Assembly (NCBI RefSeq): GCF_039555335.1
Contig: NW_027305502.1
Span: 62,001 to 126,000, forward strand
Length of the DNA stretch: 64,000 nt
Direction of reading: 5' to 3'
Origin: Amphiura filiformis
Taxonomy: Eukaryota; Echinodermata; Ophiuroidea; Amphilepidida; Amphiuridae
In this document: positions 48,701 through 55,486 of the stretch, piece by piece
Layout of the letters: each line of letters opens with the position of its first letter
Position numbering within the stretch: position 1 is the stretch's first letter
The notes under the pieces: generated by a model
Database searches by the model: none
Told to the model about the DNA's origin: nothing
Seen by the model: the letters and a program-made list of their open reading frames with translations, nothing else
Program-made: the position numbers and the translations under genes

Positions 48701-51223
48701 TATCAATATACATGTAGGTGCAGTCTCATGGTCTACCTAATTGAGCAGTGTCCCTGAATGCTGAAAAAAAGTTTATAAGGTGTGTCTTGGGCCACAGTGG
48801 TCAGTGAAAATCTATAAAATGTGCAGAGGCCGGAGGGTTGGCATCATGCACTATTAAATTTATTGAAATTTTTTTTTTTTCATAATTAGGTTACAAAGTT
48901 GCATTCATAATTGAAGTTATGGTACATTACCATCTTGAGAAGGCAATGTACCAATTTCAGTATAATTTTAAGAAAGATTTTATACCCCATGAAAAGTTAT
49001 TTTTTGTTTGTCAAAACCAGTTGAAGAAACTTACATTTCTTGCTGACAGTTTCGTCAGTGAACCACTGACTTTCTCGAAGCTTGGTGTTGTTGTGATGAT
49101 CCAACAGCTGATGACTGGCGGGAAGTTGGAGACTTGTAGCAAGACTAACATCGCTACCGGAAGTGATATAACTTCAGCCAGTCATCAGCTGTTGGATCAT
49201 CACAACAACACCAAGCTTCGAGAAAGTCATTGGTTCACTGACGAAACTGTCAGCAAGAAATGTAAGATTCTTCAACTGGTTTTGACAAACAAAAAAATAA
49301 CTTTTCATTTGTTAATTACCAAACCTGATGAACCTGTTCCAAAATTTTATACCCCACTTTGAAATTTATATTGTAACAGTTGAATTGTAGAGTTTGAAAT
49401 ATGCTGCAATCACAGCACTTTGTCTGGATATGGGAACAAGCATAGGTCTGATAGGTGAAATATTCATAAAAATGAATTGTGTGTTATTCTGCATTGAATG
49501 GCCAAAATGTTGAAATTGGAACACAGTGCTGTGCACATCAAAGAAAATGACTTCCAATGCTTTAGAACATGGAAACAAGTGTCGCCATGGCATTAAAAAA
49601 CTTGTGACCCTAAAAGATGAAAGTAGTACATGTAAAGAAAATAATATGCAATACATACATGTATAATCATATTTTTGCCTTTTATCTTTCAGATATTTTA
49701 CCCCGATTTAATAGACAAGAGGAATACCCCTGAATACACATTGACACCGTCATCTGACAATGAGGAATTTGCTGTGCTTAGATTCCAGGCTGGACCACCA
49801 TATGAGGTAAGACATAATAACATAGTTTGAATGATTATAGTCTTGTATGTTTGTCTTGTAAATTAGTCTTACTAGAACTTGTTCAGAAAATGGCTCTGAT
49901 TGGGCAAATACTTGTGGGAAATAAGTTTGAAGGTGTGTGAGATATCGTAAAGAATTCAGCAGACGTATGGCCGAATCCGGATGCATCTTTTTGATTAATT
50001 CATGTTAATTATTTTGAATTAGAGAACAAGGGATCGAGTACTTCAGCTCTAGACGCCAGCATTTCAATTTTCTAACAGTGTTCAGTGTGATAAGTAAGCA
50101 AACGAGGGCAGCATACTGGGTCAGTTAACACTAACAGTGCAGTGCCACCTTGAGATAAATCGTTGATCCCTTGTTCGCTAATTCAAAATTAATTCATGCA
50201 TGAATTTACCAAATGCCAAATACAGATTTGTCTGTCTGATAAATTCATGACAATATGTAAACCAGAGGTCATCCATAGATTATTTATTACCAAGGTTGGT
50301 CAAAATACTTGGATTTGCACAAATGTTTAATAAAGTCACTTGATTCAAAGAGAAATCACGATTTGAAATAGATGCATAATTTTTGCTAAATTTCATGAAA
50401 AATAAAGATTTATTGGGCTATATAAAATGAAAGAAATTTCAAATAAAGGCCTAGATGATATCATTATGAGTTTATCAGACTGCCGAATCCATATTCACCC
50501 TTCGGTCAATTCATGTTGCGCATGAATTGTTCTTGAATTAACGAACAAGGGATCAACGTTTTAGATTATAAAGGACAGCGTATAAATTTTTAATAGGGGT
50601 CAGTGTGATAAGTAAACAAAAGAGGCCGACATACAGGGTTAGCTAACAGTGCAGCGCAGTATGGTCAACGATGATCACCGTTAAAAAATTGATATGCCGC
50701 CCTCTATAGGTAAAGCGTTGATCCCTTGTTTGCCAATTCAAAAATAATTCATGCGTAACATGAATTTCCAAAAGACTTAATACGGATTTGGCTCTCTATG
50801 ATATAATGCACAATTACATACCTGAGGAAAATCTTAAGATGGTAAGATCTTAAAATTAGGCAATTTTCATCTGGAAATACTGGGATCTAAGAATTAGCAT
50901 GGGACAATTTGATCCAAGAATTATCACTTTCATGAAAGGCGTTTCATCATATCTTATGCATTTTATCTTATGATTTATCCGACCTTCATCCCCCAAGGTC
51001 AGGTTTTTTTTTCTTTAAACAAGATATTTCGACAAAGTATCCACCAAGATCTTTAAAACTGTTTTATGCATTTTTTCTTGGTATTTTCTAATTTCAGGAC
51101 ATAGCTTTCAAGATAGTGAACAGGGAATGGGAATACTCGCACAGACATGGATTCCGATGTCAATTCAACAACAGCATCTTCCAGTTATGGTTTAGATTCA
51201 AACGCTACAGATACAGAAGATAG
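27795..51223 (+). CDS. CACTIN: Cactin, complete 18-exon gene
   Basis: Cactin is a conserved nuclear protein of the late spliceosome, first found in flies as a partner of the IkB protein Cactus. Exons: 27795-27892, 31707-31874, 33544-33667, 34819-34884, 35520-35600, 35759-35830, 37098-37160, 39118-39172, 39533-39624, 40575-40728, 42427-42573, 43350-43459, 43899-44113, 45146-45335, 47085-47240, 48220-48303, 49693-49806, 51098-51223 (stop TAG). I joined them by hand; every junction is GT-AG and in phase, giving 704 residues, slightly shorter than the roughly 760 usual. Residues 1-90 are Arg/Ser/Lys-rich. About 90-240 is charged, likely coiled coil, with the family block GYTNEDNPFGD at about 131. 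About 155-355 matches the cactin middle region (ELEQGKNAEFW). About 545-704 is the cactin C-terminal domain, ending in HRHGFRCQFNNS and FKRYRYRR. The start is the first ATG (ACCATGG context), followed by the RS-rich tail. Exon 13 has three tandem VK(Q/E)EPSTS units. The introns hold most of the repeats listed below. Confidence 0.97.
28135..28570 (+). repeat. Dispersed repeat, cactin intron 1 copy
   Basis: Matches 59740-60150 in inverted orientation: GTCAGCGAATTCGCCGAGAC, GGGGCCCCAACACAATGCAT and GATGGCAAATTTGAATTCAC blocks recur as complements there. The two copies sit in introns of different genes. Non-coding. Confidence 0.8.
28835..29137 (+). other. Unidentified 100-codon ORF in cactin intron 1
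   Basis: An ATG-started frame of 100 codons inside cactin intron 1, same strand. Its composition is protein-like (Lys, Glu, Ile, Leu mixed, no simple repeat) and it ends REKLKVHNPDYH. I do not recognise a family. It could be a transposon fragment, an unannotated exon or chance; no splice-site pair joining it to cactin is evident. Confidence 0.2.
29138..31231. other. Cactin intron 1, middle part
   Basis: AT-rich intron with a short direct repeat (GACGCGTTCATGCA at 29638 and 29656) and a lone GGGACACCCTGTA transposon end at about 31049-31061. No exon or gene recognised. Confidence 0.5.
31232..31465 (+). repeat. Degenerate GAATTGAATTG minisatellite
   Basis: Repeated GGAATTGAATTGGAATTGAA-like words over about 230 bases in cactin intron 1, ending about 240 bases before exon 2. 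Confidence 0.75.
31981..32908 (+). mobile_element. Tandem array of a 321-bp tRNA-Ala-like SINE unit (2.9 copies)
   Basis: Units start at 31981, 32302 and 32623, exactly 321 bases apart and over 95% alike by eye. Each holds a tRNA-Ala-like part (GCAGCTACCGG box A region, GTGCTTGGCATGC anticodon arm with GGC, GGTTCGAATCC B box). Units meet at GTGTTAGGGTTAG...CTAACCCTAACAC, telomere-like words in inverted order. Because 321 is divisible by 3, long repetitive frames run through on both strands; these are not genes. Located in cactin intron 2. Confidence 0.88.
34418..34718 (+). mobile_element. Single diverged copy of the tRNA-Ala-like element
   Basis: Begins GTTAACCCTAACC and ends GGTTAGGGTTAAC, exact inverted repeats. 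Inside are the B box GGTTCAAATCCC and GTGCGTGGCATGC. Shares order and ends with the tandem array at 31981-32908, which supports the 5' and 3' limits of the family. It ends about 100 bases before cactin exon 4. Confidence 0.8.
35001..35055. repeat. Perfect 20-bp hairpin in cactin intron 4
   Basis: 35001-35020 and 35036-35055 are exact reverse complements (CATGGAATCTATTCAAAATC) with a 15-base loop. Outer words GATCCTGAC and GTCAGGATC at about 34984 and 35161 suggest an element of about 190 bp. Confidence 0.8.
35268..35430 (+). repeat. Two-copy tandem repeat of about 80-90 bp
   Basis: AATAGGCACTG(GG)TAGGCCTAAAA followed by ATAAATGACTATTGTC(A/G)TGG occurs twice in succession. Confidence 0.8.
36043..37075 (+). 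repeat. GGTGTCGACTGCAGA repeat family, copy split by an insertion
   Basis: Family of about 240 bp: CAGGTGT(T/C)GA(C/T)T then TTTGCATGAAAA, TTAAAATGAGTACAAACAAG, TTGGTTCAGTGGTTCTTGAG. This copy (36043-36125 and 36943-37075) is interrupted by 36126-36942. Other copies: 40745-40990, 42592-42830, 51256-51508, 57112-57330. Confidence 0.8.
36126..36942 (+). mobile_element. 817-bp element with TTAA target duplication
   Basis: Ends GGTAGTATGAACGGCTA and its complement lie between TTAA at 36122-36125 and 36943-36946. The uninterrupted target is visible in sister copies of the host repeat, for example TTAA at 40850-40853. No transposase frame. The inside contains a hairpin with CTCTCGCCAGCTTTTTT and its complement (36387-36520). 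TTAA duplication points to a piggyBac- or Kolobok-type mobiliser. Confidence 0.92.
38094..39092. mobile_element. Element with ACAAGCCGACG hairpin start
   Basis: At 38094-38121 ACAAGCCGACG and CGTCGGCTTGT form an 11-bp stem; GAGTCGGCTTGTACCTGTTC lies near the right end (39050). The body carries (TTTC)n at 38134-38172 and several GGTCAAAGGTCATTAAGGGG words. Located in cactin intron 7; no intact frame. Confidence 0.6.
40333..40518. mobile_element. GGGCTATTCCAGTTGAAATC-ended MITE, copy 1
   Basis: The ends GGGCTATTC(C/T)AG and CTGGAATAGCCC frame inverted inner blocks (GGAAGACATGACC... and the GATCATGTCTTCC complement; TCTCCCACACAGG and TGTGGGAGA). Lies just before cactin exon 10. Copies: 51829-52009, 54700-54940 (degraded), 54982-55172, 58620-58820. 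Confidence 0.8.
40745..40990 (+). repeat. GGTGTCGACTGCAGA family copy (cactin intron 10)
   Basis: Starts 16 bases after the cactin exon 10 donor; carries the uninterrupted TTAA site at 40850-40853. Confidence 0.75.
40984..41274. mobile_element. Foldback with arms of about 83 bp (cactin intron 10)
   Basis: 40984-41066 and 41191-41274 are near-exact reverse complements (ATATCGAGGGCTTAGAG... and CTCTAAGCCCTCGATAT). The loop of about 125 bases has GTTAACCATGC-like repeats. Non-coding. Confidence 0.88.
41880..42388 (+). mobile_element. CR1/L2-like retrotransposon 3' end
   Basis: The frame ending near 42180 reads YKNSLLVNFPVLWS, stop, IPSDIRDSYLTC, then STFKSQLKSHYME, the C-terminal pattern of CR1/L2-type reverse transcriptases (LWNSLPxxIRxS...FKxxLKxHL). 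A 3' UTR follows, ending in an AAATTAAATTAAAA tail. One in-frame stop; dead. Located in cactin intron 10 on the sense strand. Confidence 0.75.
42389..42418 (+). repeat. Poly(T) tract before cactin exon 11
   Basis: About 22 T residues end roughly 8 bases before the exon 11 acceptor AG (42425-42426). It may serve as an unusually long polypyrimidine tract. Confidence 0.7.
42592..42830 (+). repeat. GGTGTCGACTGCAGA family copy (cactin intron 11)
   Basis: Begins within 20 bases of the exon 11 donor with CTCTCCCCATGTGGGTGTCA; shares the AATGCATTAAAATGAGTAC block. Confidence 0.8.
42880..43080 (+). repeat. GATATCGTTATGAATTTGGC family, copy 1
   Basis: Family of about 320-350 bp with inverted ends. 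Other copies: 47316-47640, 49937-50258, 50453-50803, and a fragment 53203-53285. This copy is shortened. Confidence 0.6.
43515..43762 (+). repeat. CT-rich simple repeat (cactin intron 12)
   Basis: TCTCTC, CTCCTC and related pyrimidine runs over about 250 bases. The Pro/Ser-rich and Arg-rich frames across it are composition artefacts. Confidence 0.9.
44010..44090 (+). repeat. CACTIN: In-frame 27-bp triple repeat in cactin exon 13
   Basis: Three tandem 27-base units encode VKQEPSTSG, VKQEPSTSA and VKEEPSTSG. Each contains V-K-x-E, the SUMO-attachment consensus, next to Pro-Ser-Thr. Most codons are kept identical, so the expansion is probably young. Confidence 0.9.
44536..44925. repeat. C/G-rich repeat with GGGGCGGC words (cactin intron 13)
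   Basis: Outer blocks GCCAGCCCCCCTGGGTAAAA and AGCCCCCCGGGGTAGGGGCG in direct orientation, AGGGGCGGCAAA-like repeats, and T-rich tracts at 44769-44800. Probably an old transposon fragment; no gene. Confidence 0.5.
45390..45624 (+). mobile_element. TATAGAGGTTATCC-ended MITE, copy 3 (cactin intron 14)
   Basis: Full-length copy with both inverted ends, beginning 55 bases after the cactin exon 14 donor. Confidence 0.85.
46012..46530. mobile_element. CAGGGTGTCCC end plus 38-bp inverted arms (cactin intron 14)
   Basis: TCAGGGTGTCCCCAAAAAGG at 46011 is a transposon-end motif. 46101-46138 and 46486-46523 are near-exact complements (GTGACGTGTCATGTCAAAAG...). The limits of the whole element are not clear. 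Confidence 0.65.
47316..47640. mobile_element. GATATCGTTATGAATTTGGC family, copy 2 (cactin intron 15)
   Basis: Left GATATTGTTATGAATTCGGC and right GCCGAAATCATAACAAA are inverted ends; inner arms include GGCAGCATATCAATTTGTTA and its near complement. Confidence 0.75.
47940..48190. repeat. Imperfect foldback before cactin exon 16
   Basis: CCTATCTGCAGTAGCTGCC...TTCTATATTGTACA pairs with TGCACAATATAGAA...GGGCAGCTAT; arms of about 85 bases end about 30 bases before the exon 16 acceptor. Confidence 0.7.
48991..49305. mobile_element. Foldback with arms of about 128 bp (cactin intron 16)
   Basis: 48991-49118 and 49177-49305 are near-perfect reverse complements (blocks TTTGTCAAAACCAGTTGAAG, GCTGACAGTTTCGTCAGTGA, GATCCAACAGCTGATGACTG). 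It produces a symmetrical 147-codon frame at 48919-49362 that is not a gene. Confidence 0.9.
49937..50258. mobile_element. GATATCGTTATGAATTTGGC family, copy 3 (cactin intron 17)
   Basis: Same architecture, diverged: GAACAAGGGATCGAG left and TTGATCCCTTGTTCG right arms. Confidence 0.7.
50453..50803. mobile_element. GATATCGTTATGAATTTGGC family, copy 4 (cactin intron 17)
   Basis: A second copy in the same intron about 195 bases after copy 3; arms include GAACAAGGGATCAACG and CGTTGATCCCTTGTTTG. Confidence 0.7.
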
Positions 51224-51255
51224 GTGGAACAATCCGTACATGGAAGAACTTTAAT

Positions 51256-51508
51256 AACTCTCTCCACACAGGTGTCGACTGCAGATGACAAGTTTCAATT
51301 TTTTTTATGATTTAAAAAATATCAGGATTCTAAATTTTCATAACCATATTTGGAATCGGCATGTAAAATGCATTAAAATAAGTACAAACAAGCCTAGTAT
51401 TGGTTCAGTGGTTCTTGAGATAGCTCTTGGTATTTTGAGAAATTATCTCTAAACTTGGACTTTTTATATTGAAGCCTGTGGCTAGCACCCAGAGCATTAA
51501 CATGATAT
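51256..51508 (+). repeat. GGTGTCGACTGCAGA family copy (cactin 3' UTR region)
   Basis: Begins 33 bases past the cactin stop, so it probably forms part of the 3' UTR. Confidence 0.8.
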
Positions 51509-51828
51509 AGCCTTCAATCAGTATGGTCAACTGATTATGAGAACTCGCAAAGACATGGTTTCAGTAGGCCAGTTCAGCATTCATAATCATGCAGATGTAA
51601 AAAGGGGCACCTATCATGAAAGGGTTTATTTATATGCCTCTACGAAGGTTAAAAGTTCAGATAAGGCTGATTTACTTTTGTGCCACCCATTTAAATTCTG
51701 TGTTTACACATTGTAAGTGGCTAAGTGTACTATGGGTAAGGGAGTGGCATTCATCTCTGCCAGGTAGTGTAAGTCAAGTGTTAGCCACAGAACCTTCATA
51801 GCAGTTGTTATGTACTACTTTTAAGTAG

Positions 51829-52009
51829 GATATTCCAGTTGAAATCCATACACGCCTATGGAAGACATGACAAATCTCCCACACAGGTAGTGTGAATTTC
51901 ACATGGGGCTATCTGAAGAGCGACTCAATTTGAAATTTATACTCCCTGTGTCAAAGATTAAGGTAATGTCTTCCATGGAGGGTGTGTGGATTTCAACTGG
52001 AATAGCCCA
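51829..52009. mobile_element. GGGCTATTCCAGTTGAAATC-ended MITE, copy 2
   Basis: Downstream of the cactin stop and probably inside its 3' UTR if the AATAAA at 52086 is used. Confidence 0.8.
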
Positions 52010-52085
52010 TTAGGCAGACATGATGTGGTCACTACTTGTGTGTTATTGTAACCAATAGATATTATTCTGGTATATGATACATTCT

Positions 52086-52091
52086 AATAAA
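52086..52091 (+). promoter_or_regulatory. CACTIN: Candidate cactin polyadenylation signal
   Basis: AATAAA lies 863 bases past the cactin stop. The intervening 3' UTR would contain two repeat elements (51256-51508 and 51829-52009). An ATTAAA about 150 bases past the stop is an alternative, so transcript data are needed to choose. Confidence 0.4.
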
Positions 52092-53324
52092 CACTTGAGA
52101 AAGTTCATGCAAATTGCATGAAGATTATCTTATTGGTTCTTAGCTGTGTTACATGAGACGATATAACACGGTTTGGCATCAACGCGTATGCGCTATTTGA
52201 CCCAATCAAAGGTGCATATCTAGCACCTTATTCAGTGGCTTAGTCAGTGGCTGTGCCTTAGCTTGTAAGCGCTGAAATTCATTGGTTTCAGCATTAACCT
52301 TTCATATGGTAGACAGTATCTTCCGAGTTGTCACGGAACACGCGAGTATGTAGTGCATTCTAGAGTGTAATACGCGAACAAGATCGCAGTACATGCAACT
52401 AAAACAGTAAACAAGTTTCTTTCAAAAAAGGGGGAGTTTTTATGATGGTAACTTAGTTTTTGCTAAATAAAATAGTGTTTAGTTATTCAAATATTTAATT
52501 GACTAAGAATGAGAATAAACGTTAAACGATATGAATTATTGTTTGTGATAGTCGATAGGCAGGTTCAAAATATTGGACCTGCCTGTCGCCTACACATAAT
52601 AGAGGATAGTAAAAACAAAAATTTGTATCGTTTATTCTCTAATTGTTATGGGCTACAGATGCGTCAAGCAATGACTTCACTGCCTTGAGAAGTAAATGCA
52701 CCATACAACCTGCCAATTCAGTACTAGAATATTTCAAGGAACATGTTGAGGGTTCAGAACCCTGAAGCCGTAACTCGCTAATAGTCAGTATGACCAGCTC
52801 TCACAAATCGAGCATACAGTTGGCTCCTTGCTTTGGTCTTCAAAAATCAATATTTCCTTCACAATGTCTTTTGTTTTCTATTGAATTTGGTCATGATTAA
52901 TGGACTGTATCTTCTATAGTGCTCTGGCAACTTTATGCTCATTTTGTGGGAGCACTGAGCAGGTGATTGTGAGTGGCGGCTTTCTGGCTCTCAACCCTCG
53001 ATATGTATTATTATGGTTCATATTTGAACAATGAAGGAAACAAAAGATAGCTAATAACATTGAGAATTTTTAAAAGGATTTTAATTTAAGTATCAGTTGT
53101 ACTGTATCACCTCTTCTAATATTATGAAATAAAAATGTTATAACATTTACATTTGTATGTAAACAACATTATTTCTATAAAAGTTTGTAACCATATTTTC
53201 AATGATATCGTTATGAGTTTGGCAGACAGGCGAATCCGGATTTGTCTTTTGTTAAATTCATGTTATGCATGAATTGTATTTGTGTAACATAAGTGAAAGA
53301 GGGCAGCAGTACAGTAGAATTTAT

Positions 53325-54220
53325 TGCAAAGTAGCACATTGGTATGTATCAAAGTCGGTGACATTGTAACACCTGTACCTATCTCTGGAAGTTGTAAACA
53401 AGTATGTATCACTTACTGAGGCCAATGACATCAGTGCAGTAGATTATGTTGCAAAGTCACACATTGGAATGTATCAAAGCAGTGACATTGTAACACCTGT
53501 TCATAACTTTGGCAAGTCAAGTTGTAAACAAGTATGTATCACCACTGAGGTCAATGACATCAGTGGAGTTGAGCACAGACCCTAGGGTCTGTGAGTTGAG
53601 CATGTTGCAAAGTGACACATTGGAATGTGTCAATGCCAGTGACATTGTAACACCTGTTCATAACTTTGGAATGTCAAGTTGTAAAACAAGTATGTATCAC
53701 CACTGAGGTCAATGACATCAGTACAATGGCCCATGTTGCAAAGTCACACATTGGAATGTATCATGGGCAGTGACATCGTAACACCTGATCATAACTTTGG
53801 AATGTCAAGTTGTAAACATGTATGTATCACTACGGAGGTCAATGACATCAGTGGAGTTGAGCATGTTGCAAAGTCACACATTGGAATGTATCAAGGTTAG
53901 TGACATTGTAACACCAGGTCATAACTTTGGAATGTCAAGTTGTCAACAAGTATGTATCATTACTGAGGTCAATGACATCAGTGCAAAAGATTATGTTACA
54001 AAGTCACACATTGGAATGTATCACAGTCAGTGGCATTGTAACACCTGTTCATAAGTTTGGAATGTCAAGTTGTAAACAAGTATGTATCACTACTGAGGTC
54101 AATGACATTAGTGCAGTAGACCATGCTGCAAAGTCACACATTAGATGTCAGTGACATTGTAACACCTGTTCATAACTTTGGAATGTCAAGTTGTAAAGAA
54201 GTATGTATCACTACTGAGTG
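53325..54220 (+). repeat. Satellite-like tandem repeat, about 7 units of 130 bp
   Basis: AAAGTCACACATTGGAATGT recurs at roughly 53332, 53454, 53609, 53737, 53868, 53998 and 54128. Each unit also has TGACATTGTAACACCTGTTC, ACTTTGGAATGTCAAGTTGT and GAGGTCAATGACATCAGT. One unit has a 27-base insertion with the palindrome AGACCCTAGGGTCT. It lies between the convergent cactin and LINS1 genes. Confidence 0.92.
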
Positions 54221-54699
54221 TGTGCCACTTCTAGCGTATTGCCATATATTCCTAGCACAGGAAAAAATTCTAAACATAAAAATCTATGAAGTCTTGATTA
54301 ATTTGAAAAGAAATCATGTTAGCCACCCTACGCCATATTAAAGAAGCTACAATGCACGGGCACTAATGCCCCTATCATACAATAATTTGTCGTGTTTTCT
54401 GATTGCGTTGTATGTTACAAATATAAGGCAGGCTCCTTAACTCCACCCACTTTACAGAATTCATGCTTTTTTCATCAATTTCAGATTATGTTGCCATAGG
54501 ACTTTGCATGATGAAATCAATGTCACTCTGAGTAAGGCGATTCAATGGCTCAGCGACAGAAACCTATTGATATCTCCATTGGCTGTGAAAATAGCCTCCC
54601 AGGGATAGCCTATGATATTAATGGTATTATATCAGGAACTCATAGGATGTGCATGTCCATTGAGCAGATGTGTGCAGATCACAGGCAATACACAGCATC

Positions 54700-54940
54700 T
54701 AATGAGCTATTCTGTTTGAAATCTGCTATACTCCTGTGGAAGGGAGTATATTTTCAAATTAAATTGGCTAGGGTTAATAATTTTGAAACCCATACTCTCC
54801 CTGTATATGGCTTAACTTACATCTTCCACAACTAGAGCGAGTATTTCAAATGGAAGTTACCCAATTGTCTATTCTATTAACCCCATATTCCGCCTGAATC
54901 TTCCACAGGGGAGTGTGGATTTCAAATGGAATAGCCAATG
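54700..54940. mobile_element. GGGCTATTCCAGTTGAAATC-ended MITE, degraded copy
   Basis: CTTCCACAGGGGAGTGTGGA and TTTCAAATGGAATAGCC remain recognisable; the left part is rearranged. Confidence 0.55.
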
Positions 54941-54981
54941 GAGATCTGTCTACTGCAGTCATCAAATATAAAATCAACATT

Positions 54982-55172
54982 GGGCTATTCCAGTTGAAAT
55001 CCTTACACTCCTATGGAATACATGACCTTAATCTCACACACATGTACAGGGATTGTGAATTTCAAATGGGGCTACCTGAATGGGTGACTCCCATTTGAAC
55101 CTCTACTCTCTGTGTGGGAGATTAAGGTCATGTCTTCCACAGGGGCGTATGGATTTCAACTGGAATAGGCCA
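54982..55172. mobile_element. GGGCTATTCCAGTTGAAATC-ended MITE, copy 3
   Basis: Nearly full-length, both inverted ends present, about 310 bases beyond the LINS1 stop. Confidence 0.85.
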
Positions 55173-55389
55173 TTGATTGCATGTCAAAGTCTAGCACTAC
55201 TTTCAGGCTCTATTGCTTTTATATATTATCCAGAGAGGTTGCGCCAGCGCTAAGCGCTTCGGTGGAACGGCTCATGCTACGCGCTCGCTAAGTGCGCAAG
55301 GGCCACAAACTGCGGCTAGTCAAAGTCCTGCCCCCGACAGTATGCATCATGTAATATGGTGGCCAAAAAAAGAGCTTAAACTTCGCACT

Positions 55390-55395
55390 TTTATT
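55390..55395 (-). promoter_or_regulatory. LINS1: Candidate LINS1 polyadenylation signal
   Basis: AATAAA on the minus strand 92 bases downstream of the LINS1 stop, giving a compact 3' UTR. No competing signal lies between stop and hexamer. Confidence 0.6.
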
Positions 55396-55486
55396 GTAAT
55401 ATTATGTAAAACTCACTTCTGGTATTTGTATATTTTATAGAATAAATAACTTTTTTTTACAGAAAACTGACAATGTATCCTTGTAT

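Noticed and set aside
48919-49362. 147-codon plus-strand frame
   Set aside because: It is translated from a near-perfect foldback, so its two halves are complements; no domain and it lies inside a spliced cactin intron.
53509-54341. Chain of overlapping short frames (MASQVVNKYVS and similar)
   Set aside because: They follow the 130-bp satellite; the unit is not a multiple of three so the frame shifts at each copy.
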